From Bacteroidales bacterium (GTDB lineage Bacteria; Bacteroidota; Bacteroidia; Bacteroidales; B18-G4), in NCBI GenBank assembly GCA_030618905.1, contig JAUXCL010000041.1, positions 1 to 14,551 on the forward strand: a DNA stretch of 14,551 nucleotides, given 5' to 3'. A program made the position numbers and the translations under genes. Positions 6,381 through 13,263 of the stretch are shown piece after piece. How positions within the stretch are numbered: the first letter of the stretch is position 1; each line of letters opens with the position of its first letter. Under the pieces are notes generated by a model that saw nothing but the letters and a program-made list of their open reading frames with translations, was not told the origin of the DNA and ran no database searches.

Positions 6381-6424
6381 CAAAGAAAGCCCAAATATCC
6401 GTATAAATCAATGGGTATTTTCAC
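6381..6424 (-). promoter_or_regulatory. Box-type promoter of the stand-alone receiver gene
   Basis: The minus strand carries GTGAAAATACCCATTG (6409-6424), a 20-nt gap and TTTCTTTG (6381-6388), which matches TAnnTTTG except at the second base. The leader would be about 60 nt. The AAAAGNG extension of the curlin-like promoters is replaced by AAAACTA, and the start-of-transcript element is absent. Confidence 0.5.
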
Positions 6425-6496
6425 TAGTTTTCAGGTATGAATACCTGGTAAAAACAGATACAAGGCTCAAGTGGAACGAGGTGAAGCCGAGTGACA

Positions 6497-6513
6497 TCCC
6501 GCCGAAGGCGGGG
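6497..6513. repeat. GC-rich hairpin after the LuxR-type regulator gene
   Basis: Perfect arms CCCGCC (6498-6503) and GGCGGG (6507-6512) enclose GAA, 37 nt past the stop codon at 6550. No T-tract follows on the minus strand. It could be a weak terminator, an mRNA 3'-end stabiliser or a dispersed repeat. Confidence 0.45.
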
Positions 6514-6549
6514 ACTCAGGATGCAGGACAATTAATTCCGCTTCACGCA

Positions 6550-7671
6550 TTAAATTTCAATGAGGTCATGCTTAATCGCATAGATAATCACCTCAACAAT
6601 ATTCTTTGATCCGGTTTTGGCCATGAGGTTGGCCCGGTGTTTTTCAACAGTCCTGTCGGAAATAAACAGCTGATCTGCAATTTGTTTGATCGGAAACCCT
6701 TTGCAAGAAAGGACGAGGACCTCTTTTTCCCGGCGGCTCAGGTTCACACCATCATCATTGTTTTGCTTATTGGCCTGGCTGTATGATTGATAAACAGCCT
6801 TCAGCTGGTTCACCAGTTCCTCTGAGACATCACTTTGATTTTCAGAAATATATTCAGCGATCCTTTGCAACTCATTCTTGATCTCATCTTCATTCATCAA
6901 CATACCACTATTGTTATGGGCTAAGGTCTTTTCAACCATAACCCCAACGATATTTGGCTTTCCTTTAATCGTAGTTCCTTTCTGCAAGAATAAGTTAATC
7001 TCGATTTTATCAAGGTTCTTTTTCACCACCCTGGCGCTTGTGGAGATCGTTCCATCGATGCCCCTGAAACTCTTGTTCAGGTCACCAATGATCCTTAACC
7101 TGTCCTCGTCAACTATGAGATCAGCAAAAGCCTTGTTCTCAATATCTTCTGCGGAATATCCCAGAATTCGCGTAAAGCTGGGACTGATATCAGTGAACCC
7201 ATTTTCATTCAGGATAAAGATGATATTGGGGGAAATGGTCAGGAGCGCCTGGAAATTCTTCCGGCTTAACTCAACGATCTGATCATACTTGGCCAGCCTG
7301 GTCTTAATGGATTGTAACAACTCATCATTCCGGAACGGCTTGACAATATAATCATCCGCTCCAAGCTGCAACCCAAGCCGGATATCATCCAATTCCGATC
7401 TTCCTGTCAAAAAGATGAAGGGGATCATGGAGGTAATGGAACTCTCCTTTAATATTTTAAATACCTGGTAGCCATCAATATCAGACATCCCAATATCACA
7501 CAGGATCATATCAGGGATCAATTCGAATGCTTTTTGAATACCTACAGATCCATTCTCTGCAATATATGGATCATAAATGCCCTGGATCTCAAATAAGTTG
7601 CTGATCACTTTTGCCAGCTGAACATCGTCTTCAATGATCAGAATTCCTCTTTTGCTATTTTGTTCGTTCAT
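6550..7671 (-). CDS. REC-PAS-LuxR response regulator (DNA-binding)
   Basis: This 373-aa cytoplasmic transcription regulator has three parts. The receiver (about 8-125) has E14-D15-D16, phospho-acceptor D59, T89 and K111. A PAS domain follows (about 138-250, with SPNIIFILNENGF and LGYSAEDI). At the end is a LuxR/NarL-type helix-turn-helix (about 308-373, with LSRREKEVL, IKQIADQLFISDRTVEKH and ANLMAKTG). All key receiver residues are present. The gene overlaps the 3' end of the histidine-kinase gene by 17 bp, so they are very likely a translationally coupled two-component pair. A PAS domain between receiver and output suggests a second signal input. By position it is the best candidate to bind the GTGAWWWYMCCCATTG boxes; CsgD, the E. 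coli curli activator, is also of the LuxR family. The target assignment is inference. Confidence 0.9.
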   Translation of the reverse strand: MNEQNSKRGILIIEDDVQLAKVISNLFEIQGIYDPYIAENGSVGIQKAFELIPDMILCDIGMSDIDGYQVFKILKESSITSMIPFIFLTGRSELDDIRLGLQLGADDYIVKPFRNDELLQSIKTRLAKYDQIVELSRKNFQALLTISPNIIFILNENGFTDISPSFTRILGYSAEDIENKAFADLIVDEDRLRIIGDLNKSFRGIDGTISTSARVVKKNLDKIEINLFLQKGTTIKGKPNIVGVMVEKTLAHNNSGMLMNEDEIKNELQRIAEYISENQSDVSEELVNQLKAVYQSYSQANKQNNDDGVNLSRREKEVLVLSCKGFPIKQIADQLFISDRTVEKHRANLMAKTGSKNIVEVIIYAIKHDLIEI

Positions 7672-8788
7672 AGGGTAGTATAACGTTTACTTCAGTACCT
7701 TTTTCCAACTTGCTAGTTATTTCAATTGTTCCTTTTTGCAGTTCAACACAACGCCTGGCAATTGACAGTCCAAGCCCTGTTCCTTTAATTCCTTTGGCAT
7801 TGGTCCCCCGGTAAAAAGATTCAAAGATCAGCTCCCGGTCCTCTTCAGGAATGCCAATACCCTGATCCCGAATCATAAAAGTGGCCCGGCTACCATCTAT
7901 ATCCTGCAGCAAAAATTCAACTTTAGTATCATCGGAAGAAAATTTCAAGGCATTCACCAGCAGGTTGGATAACACATGGTTTAACAAAGTTTTGTCCATG
8001 GTGACCATGCCTGCGGGGAAATTAAACTTCGTAATTATTCTTCCATCATTATGGTTGATTGAGCTGATTTCGCTTGCTATTCTCCTGCACTCCTTCAACA
8101 GGTCAAATTCCACTGCTGTATAACTCAAAACCCCTTTATTGGATTGATTCAATAAAGTAAGATTATCCAGAGTCTTTGATAAGGACTGTATCGCAATGGT
8201 TGTCAATTCAAATGCATCTTTCTGGATCCCTTCCTCAATCTTATAACTAAACTTCTTCAGTAACTGCAAGTTAGAGTATATGATTGATATCGGTGTCCTG
8301 AATTCATGCGATATGGTCGATATCACCTGGGTCTTGAACTTATTCAGTTCTTTCTCCCTGTTAAGCATTTTTACGGTATTTTCCTCAAAACGTTTCCGAT
8401 CTGTGATATCTCTCAGCAACAAATGCACCCCCATAATCTTCCCATCTTCATCTTTATGAAGATTGGCCTTGATTTCAGCAATCTTCATATTTTCATTTTG
8501 ATCGATAAATTCGATTTCAAAACTCCTCGAATATTTGGCCGGGTCCCCGCTACCGGAAACTGTTTTAAAAACATCCTCATAATAGTCCAACAATTGTCTC
8601 AGGGCCCTGGATGAATCAGCGCTTAGCAGTTCTTCATAAGACTTACTGAGAAATTCCTCGTCGGATATCCCAATCAAATGCTGAATTGATGGTGTAACGT
8701 AAGATGGATGCGCTTCAAAGCCAATGATCCAAATTACATCTGTCATGTTCTTTAAAACAAGTTCAATATTTTTTTTGGCAGATTTCAA
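7655..8788 (-). CDS. Soluble PAS-domain sensor histidine kinase
   Basis: This 377-aa protein has no membrane segment or signal peptide, so it senses a cytoplasmic cue. A PAS domain (about 5-130) leads into a coiled linker and a HisKA domain with H161 in ISTISHEFRTP. The HATPase domain has the N-box (N279 in NLLVNALKFS), G1 (DQGIGIP, 308-314), an F-box-like FESFYRG, and G2 (GTGLGL, 336-341). It looks catalytically complete. The longest frame starts at a TTG at 8788, two codons after an in-frame stop. The first ATG is at 8746 (M15), which would clip the start of the PAS domain, so I prefer TTG without certainty. It overlaps the downstream regulator gene by 17 bp and is the likely phosphodonor for that regulator and perhaps for the stand-alone receiver. 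Confidence 0.9.
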   Translation of the reverse strand: MKSAKKNIELVLKNMTDVIWIIGFEAHPSYVTPSIQHLIGISDEEFLSKSYEELLSADSSRALRQLLDYYEDVFKTVSGSGDPAKYSRSFEIEFIDQNENMKIAEIKANLHKDEDGKIMGVHLLLRDITDRKRFEENTVKMLNREKELNKFKTQVISTISHEFRTPISIIYSNLQLLKKFSYKIEEGIQKDAFELTTIAIQSLSKTLDNLTLLNQSNKGVLSYTAVEFDLLKECRRIASEISSINHNDGRIITKFNFPAGMVTMDKTLLNHVLSNLLVNALKFSSDDTKVEFLLQDIDGSRATFMIRDQGIGIPEEDRELIFESFYRGTNAKGIKGTGLGLSIARRCVELQKGTIEITSKLEKGTEVNVILPYERTK

Positions 8789-8928
8789 TGTTTATCAGTC
8801 TGAGTTTGGGGAATTATAACACATCCTTCTATATATCAATGCAATAAACTATCCCAAAATGGTTAAACGTAAAAAATATAAATGGGTTTAAAAATTACGA
8901 ACAATAATTCATTATTTTTCATTTCATT

Positions 8929-8954
8929 GTAACTTTTAAAATATCTTAGACGTC
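8929..8954 (+). promoter_or_regulatory. Possible ECF-type promoter of the sigma-factor gene
   Basis: GTAAC (8929-8933) and CGTC (8951-8954) are separated by 17 nt. This resembles an ECF promoter (AAC-containing -35, CGTC -10) and lies about 32 bp before the start codon. It would fit autoregulation by the encoded sigma factor. Short motifs in AT-rich DNA make this tentative. Confidence 0.35.
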
Positions 8955-8986
8955 ATTAATATCAAATGGGATTCTAAAGCTGCTAT

Positions 8987-9472
8987 ATGACCGTCAGGGA
9001 ATATAATCAATGTGTGGATAAATACGCAGATGGAGTTTTTCGCTTTGTGCTTAAAAACATTAAGGATAGCGATATTTCCAATGATATTGTTCAAGACAGT
9101 TTTTTAAAACTGTGGAAACACGCAGATAAGGTTTCCTATAAAAAAGCCAGGTCATATTTATTCACAACGGCATATCATACCCTCATTGATTATACGCGGA
9201 AGCATAAATTTGAAAGCCCGGGTTCCGGAATAGCAGAATCGGCAAATACAATAGATCATGGCTATTCGGACCTGAAAGAAATATTGGATGAAGCCTTATC
9301 AAGACTTCCTGAAATCCAAAAAGCTGTGGTGCTGCTCAGGGATTATGAAGGGTATGCTTATAAGGAAATTGCCGGGATCACCGGCTTAAACGAAACCCAG
9401 GTCAAGGTATATATTTACCGGGCCAGAACTACATTAAAAAACTATATAGTCAGTCTTGACCATGTGATATGA
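8987..9472 (+). CDS. ECF-family RNA polymerase sigma factor
   Basis: This 161-aa protein has the two-domain ECF layout. Region 2 (about 5-75) includes SNDIVQDSFLKLWKH and the DNA-melting/-10 recognition helix around YLFTTAYHTLIDYTRKHK. Region 4 (about 103-155) includes LPEIQKAVVLLRDYEGYAYKEIA followed by the recognition helix around TGLNETQVKVYIYRART. No region 1 or 3 is present. The next gene, 42 bp downstream on the same strand, encodes a membrane protein with the layout of an anti-sigma factor, so this sigma is probably held inactive at the membrane. Likely targets include its own operon. It is transcribed away from the kinase gene, with 198 bp between the two starts. Confidence 0.92.
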   Translation: MTVREYNQCVDKYADGVFRFVLKNIKDSDISNDIVQDSFLKLWKHADKVSYKKARSYLFTTAYHTLIDYTRKHKFESPGSGIAESANTIDHGYSDLKEILDEALSRLPEIQKAVVLLRDYEGYAYKEIAGITGLNETQVKVYIYRARTTLKNYIVSLDHVI

Positions 9473-9514
9473 ACAAATAACTAAAATACTAACCGTCACG
9501 CGTCACGAAATAAT

Positions 9515-10618
9515 ATGAATATCAACCAACATAACTACGAAGCTTATTTCCTGGACTACTGGGAAAAACGTCTGACTGCAACGCAGCAGGACTTGCTCTT
9601 CCGTTTTCTGGAGATGAACCCGGACCTGAGGCCTGAATTTGAATCATATGAAGCGATAGAATTCCGGGTTGAGAAAGCTGTTCAATTCACAGGTAAAGAA
9701 AAGTTAAAAACAACTGTCATTCAAAAAACCAGAGACATTGATGCTTCCAATTATGAATCATATCTCATCGGTGCAGTAGAACACGATCTGAATAAAGAGC
9801 AGAAACAGCAACTGGATATCTTTTTACATCATAACCCTGCCTTAAAAGACGAATTGCTGGCATATCACAGCACAAAATTATCCGCAGATCAAAGTATCAG
9901 GTATCTTCAGAAAGAAAAACTTTACCAGAGGCAGGCCCGCATAATCAGCCTTCCTAACTTGTACCGGACGGTTGCTGCAGCAGCATCTTTACTGATCTTA
10001 TTCGGAATTTACCAGGTATTCAAAGGGCCGGCGAGTCTGCCTGATTATCGCGTTCAGGAAAGGGTTGCTGCCCTGAGCATTAACAAAATATCAATTGATC
10101 ATATCCCACAATCAGGGAAGCAAGAAATTATACTAAGCGACCGGGAACAGGCAACTCCCCATGGCAGTATGCAAACCATAAGACAGGATCCAATGCATCA
10201 TCTGCAGGCTATATCATTTGAAAGCAGCTTCATCCCCTTCGATCCGGATATTGCATATGCCCACCATGCAGGACCTGATTTGTCTTATCCCCTCGAATAT
10301 TACGCAATAATGGCTAATTACAGGCTGGGACTCCTGGCCTCCGGATCTCAGTTGAAAGAAAAATCATTTGCCGGCAAAATTATCAGTGGCCTTTTCAATA
10401 AGGTATCCGACCGTGTTAAACCCGAGATTGATGCACTGGATGTAATGAGGCCCAACAAGGTTACATTCTGGGACCTGGCAGAATCAGGTGTCAATGGATA
10501 CAATTATCTTACCGATAAAGACCTGACCCTGGTCCGTACGATTGATCAAAATGGCAGGACCAGGAAAGTGAGGATACTTGAGGATGGGGAGGAGATTCCG
10601 GGGAACGGTGAACGGTGA
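9515..10618 (+). CDS. Probable membrane anti-sigma factor with duplicated N-terminal module
   Basis: This 367-aa single-pass protein follows the ECF sigma gene. The cytoplasmic N-terminus (1-150) contains two related ~40-residue modules, at about 7-46 and 79-118. Both start NYE-x-Y and contain an L-x(2-4)-Q...L...FL..NP.L..E...Y pattern. A hydrophobic segment at about 151-168 (TVAAAASLLILFGIYQVF) spans the membrane, and residues 171-367 should be periplasmic. I see no ZAS zinc motif (HxxxCxxC). Assignment as anti-sigma rests on gene order and topology. The stop codon lies inside the second unit of a 7-bp tandem repeat, so the last few residues (GNGER) are repeat-encoded. Extra units would not alter the protein because the stop comes first. 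Confidence 0.7.
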   Translation: MNINQHNYEAYFLDYWEKRLTATQQDLLFRFLEMNPDLRPEFESYEAIEFRVEKAVQFTGKEKLKTTVIQKTRDIDASNYESYLIGAVEHDLNKEQKQQLDIFLHHNPALKDELLAYHSTKLSADQSIRYLQKEKLYQRQARIISLPNLYRTVAAAASLLILFGIYQVFKGPASLPDYRVQERVAALSINKISIDHIPQSGKQEIILSDREQATPHGSMQTIRQDPMHHLQAISFESSFIPFDPDIAYAHHAGPDLSYPLEYYAIMANYRLGLLASGSQLKEKSFAGKIISGLFNKVSDRVKPEIDALDVMRPNKVTFWDLAESGVNGYNYLTDKDLTLVRTIDQNGRTRKVRILEDGEEIPGNGER

Positions 10619-10701
10619 ACGGTGAAGAGTGAACGGTGAACGGTGAACGGTGAACAGTGAACGGTGAACGGTGAACGGTGAACAGTGAACGGTGAACGGT
10701 G
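10607..10701 (+). repeat. Heptanucleotide tandem repeat with 28-bp higher-order period
   Basis: Thirteen full 7-bp units plus a partial one. The unit is GGTGAAC, replaced by AGTGAAC at units 4, 8 and 12 (10628, 10656 and 10684). Unit 3 ends in G. The array therefore has a 28-bp super-period. It overlaps the last codons of the anti-sigma gene and occupies most of the gap before the gene at 10771. Length variation would change spacing in the operon. Confidence 0.95.
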
Positions 10702-10770
10702 GGCCTGTAACTATCCGACACCATTAATCGTCCTACTACAAAATCAAGCGTAACATAACATCATATCATC

Positions 10771-12342
10771 ATGAAAAACAATACACTTAACATCCTGCTT
10801 GCGATATGTATTATCCTGTCTGTGAGTATCTTTCAAACGGGTTTTGCACAGGATGGCAGCGCTATAGTCAAAGAAGTCAGGGAGCTTCCTGAATTCTCAG
10901 GAATTGATGTAGGGGGTGCATTTTCGGTATACCTGGAGCAGGGTGAGGAGCAAAAAGTAATCCTGGAAACCAATACTAAATTTTTGGAAAAAATCTTTAC
11001 TAAAGTGGATAATGGCATCCTCAAAATCACTTCTAAATCCTTAAAAAATCCATCCAGGCTAAACCTTTACATCACCCTGAAAGAGCTGGATCTTATATGG
11101 ATAAGCGGGGCAGCAGATATCGAAGGAGAAGGAGTATTTATAAGTAAGAAACTCAATATTGAAAGCAGTGGTGCTTCAAGTCTCGAGTTGGAAGTAAATG
11201 CCGGGGAAATAATGATTGTTTCTTCCGGAGCTTCGGATGTAGTATTGAGTGGGAATGCGAATAAGCTCACAGCCCGGGCAAGTGGTGCAGCAAGCATCGA
11301 TGGCACTGGCCTCAAAACCGTTGATGCAAAAGCCGAAGCCAGTGGTGCTTCGGACATAAATATTATTGCCAGCAACAATATCATCATCAAAACTTCAGGA
11401 GCAGGCTCGGTTACACATAACAAAACAAGTAAAACCGTCAAATTGTATGAAGAGCCATCAAAAGTACAGTATGTTGAAGTCGACTCCAGAAATTTCTCAG
11501 ACACTACCCGTGTTAAGGTTGGAAGTGTTTACGTTGAAGTAGTTGAGGATGACTCTGTCACTATAACAGTTGGGAACAGGGTATTAATTGTGAGCGAAAA
11601 CGGAAATGTGAAAATCAAACACAGGAAGAAAAGGAAGTTTAACGGGCATTGGGGAGGATTTGGCTTAAGTATCAATGGTTATGTTAACAAGGACTTTAAC
11701 ATGCAATTCCCAAAAGAAGATGAATACATGGATTTGCGTATGGAGAAGTCGATCGGTGTCTATTTCAATCTTTTTGAACAAAATATCGCATTTACCAGGA
11801 ATAAAAAATTCGGTTTGGTAACTGGCCTGGGTATTGAAACCCACAATTACCGTTTTATTCATCAGACCACATTGTCCACACGAAGCTCACAACTGGAAGG
11901 GTTTATTGATACCGGCATTTCTGTGCGCAAGTCAAAACTTGTGGTAAATTATTTCACCTTGCCCATTATCCTGGAATGGCAAACCAATCAGAATCAAAAG
12001 TGGAAAAGATTCCATATCAATGCAGGGGTGATCATTGGGGCTCGCTTCGCTTCGCATACCAAAAAGTATTACAATGAGCTCAACAAGCATTACTACCTTA
12101 CCCAATATGATCCTGATCTGGGGCACTACGTTGCCAAATTTGAAACCATTTCGCCCGGGACCAACAAAACACATAACCGCGGGGATTTTTACCTGAATCC
12201 TTTCAAGGTGGATGCCACATTTGGAATTGGTATAGGGATTATCAACCTGTTTGCCAATTTCGGCCTGACGACCTTATACCGGGAAAACAAAGCCCCGGAG
12301 CTATATACCTGGTCTGCCGGAATCATCCTGGTTGGATGGTAG
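10771..12342 (+). CDS. Head-GIN (DUF2807) domain fused to an outer-membrane beta-barrel
   Basis: This 523-aa exported protein starts with a signal peptide (about 1-26, ending TGFAQ). Residues ~36-225 form a head-GIN domain, opening with the typical ELPEFSGIDVGGAFSVYLEQG. Six SGA turns follow at residues 112, 133, 152, 171, 191 and 209, about 20 residues apart, as expected for a right-handed beta-helix. A linker (~226-290) ends in the basic run KHRKKRKF. The remainder (~291-523) looks like a small outer-membrane barrel, with alternating aromatic/polar strands such as GFGLSINGYV and KFGLVTGLGIETHNYRF, ending in SAGIILVGW. It lies third after the sigma and anti-sigma genes, 152 bp downstream across the 7-bp repeat, and is probably a target of that sigma factor. 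Cell-surface location is inferred; ligand and function are unknown. Confidence 0.8.
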   Translation: MKNNTLNILLAICIILSVSIFQTGFAQDGSAIVKEVRELPEFSGIDVGGAFSVYLEQGEEQKVILETNTKFLEKIFTKVDNGILKITSKSLKNPSRLNLYITLKELDLIWISGAADIEGEGVFISKKLNIESSGASSLELEVNAGEIMIVSSGASDVVLSGNANKLTARASGAASIDGTGLKTVDAKAEASGASDINIIASNNIIIKTSGAGSVTHNKTSKTVKLYEEPSKVQYVEVDSRNFSDTTRVKVGSVYVEVVEDDSVTITVGNRVLIVSENGNVKIKHRKKRKFNGHWGGFGLSINGYVNKDFNMQFPKEDEYMDLRMEKSIGVYFNLFEQNIAFTRNKKFGLVTGLGIETHNYRFIHQTTLSTRSSQLEGFIDTGISVRKSKLVVNYFTLPIILEWQTNQNQKWKRFHINAGVIIGARFASHTKKYYNELNKHYYLTQYDPDLGHYVAKFETISPGTNKTHNRGDFYLNPFKVDATFGIGIGIINLFANFGLTTLYRENKAPELYTWSAGIILVGW

Positions 12343-12347
12343 TGATC

Positions 12348-12378
12348 ATTGGGATTAGCTGAAAAAGTGTTATTTTTG
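12348..12378 (+). promoter_or_regulatory. Bacteroidota-type promoter for the YebC-family gene
   Basis: ATTG (12348-12351) and TATTTTTG (12371-12378) are separated by 19 nt and match the -33 TTTG-like and -7 TAnnTTTG elements. The promoter lies directly after the preceding stop codon and about 28 bp before the start at 12407. Confidence 0.55.
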
Positions 12379-12406
12379 CATAAGGCAATTGTAAAAACAA
12401 GCAGCT

Positions 12407-13147
12407 ATGTCAGGTCACAATAAATGGTCAACCATCAAGCGCAAGAAGGGCGCTAATGATGCCAAAAGGTCTAAAATCTTTTCTAAGATCATCAAGGAAA
12501 TCAAAATTGCTATCAGAGAAGGAGGTGATGACCCCGAAGGTAATCCCAGGCTTCGGATGGCCGTCGCCAATGCCAAGGGGGCAAGTATGCCCAAAGATAA
12601 TATCCAACGTGCCATCAACCAGAGTAAAGACAAGGACGCCGCCAGTTTTATTGAAACTACATATGAAGGTTACCTCGGCCATGGTATAGCGGTATATATA
12701 GAATGTACTACCGATAACCTGCAAAGAACAATCAGCAATATCCGTGCAGTATTCAACAAATTCCATGGCAATCTCGGCACCAATGGATCACTTAGTTTTC
12801 TATTTGAAAGGAAGGGTATATTCTCTGTCCCTAAAGGCGAACTGGATGAGGAAGATTTTGAACTTGAAATGATCGATGGCGGAGCTGAAGATATCTCTCT
12901 GGAGGATAATTTTTTTACTGTTACTACCGCCATGGAAGACTTTGGGCTGATGATGAAAAAACTGGAAGAAATGGGATTAGAACCGGAAAGTGCAGAACTC
13001 CAAAGAATACCCAACGACACGATAACACTCGGGGATGAAGATGCCCGGAAAATACTGAAAGTCATTGAACTTTTCGAAGAAGATGATGATGTGCAAAATG
13101 TATTTCACAACCTTGAAATCTCGGATACTATCATGGCCGAGATGTAA
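12407..13147 (+). CDS. yebC: YebC/PmpR/TACO1-family protein
   Basis: This 246-aa cytoplasmic protein has the usual family length. The N-terminal signature MSGHNKWSTIKRKKGANDAKR is typical of the family. It is followed by a basic helical domain (IFSKIIKEIKIAIREGG) and the conserved RLRMAVANAKGASMPKDNIQRAI. Two alpha/beta domains follow, with YEGYLGHGIAVYIECTTDN, NKFHGNLGTNGSLSFLFERKG, and an acidic C-terminus (LFEEDDDVQNVFHNLE). Members were long annotated as transcription regulators. Several are now known to act on translation, relieving ribosome stalling, as TACO1 does in mitochondria. It has its own promoter and looks unrelated in function to its neighbours. Confidence 0.95.
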   Translation: MSGHNKWSTIKRKKGANDAKRSKIFSKIIKEIKIAIREGGDDPEGNPRLRMAVANAKGASMPKDNIQRAINQSKDKDAASFIETTYEGYLGHGIAVYIECTTDNLQRTISNIRAVFNKFHGNLGTNGSLSFLFERKGIFSVPKGELDEEDFELEMIDGGAEDISLEDNFFTVTTAMEDFGLMMKKLEEMGLEPESAELQRIPNDTITLGDEDARKILKVIELFEEDDDVQNVFHNLEISDTIMAEM

Positions 13148-13174
13148 TCATTTTGTATAAATAGCATTTGAAAT

Positions 13175-13204
13175 TTTGCCAAATCAAAAAAAAGTGTAAA
13201 TTTG
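13175..13204 (+). promoter_or_regulatory. Bacteroidota-type promoter for the porin-like gene
   Basis: TTTG (13175-13178) and TAAATTTG (13197-13204), separated by 18 nt, match the -33/-7 consensus at every fixed position. Transcription would start near 13211, giving a leader of about 50 nt. Confidence 0.65.
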
Positions 13205-13220
13205 GACACCTAAATTATTT

Positions 13221-13240
13221 ACTGTTAATAATTTAACAGT
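13221..13240. repeat. Perfect inverted repeat in the leader of the porin-like gene
   Basis: Arms ACTGTTAA (13221-13228) and TTAACAGT (13233-13240) enclose TAAT. It begins about 10 nt past the predicted transcription start and ends 23 nt before the ATG. It may be a dimeric operator or a weak 5' mRNA hairpin. The low GC content argues against a terminator for the upstream gene. Confidence 0.5.
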
Positions 13241-13263
13241 AATCCGAAAAATCGATAATTGTT

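Noticed and set aside
6325..6609. Plus-strand open frame between the two regulator genes
   Set aside because: It crosses the receiver promoter and the 3' end of the LuxR-type gene. Its translation shows no recognisable pattern.
8880..8895. Box-like sequence (AAATGGG...) upstream of the histidine-kinase gene
   Set aside because: The GTGA half is missing and the bases 20 nt away do not resemble TAnnTTTR, so I do not claim autoregulation of the kinase operon by this box.
10509..10724. Minus-strand open frame rich in V-H-R-S-P-F-T repeats
   Set aside because: It is only the translation of the 7-bp tandem repeat plus the antisense of the anti-sigma gene end.
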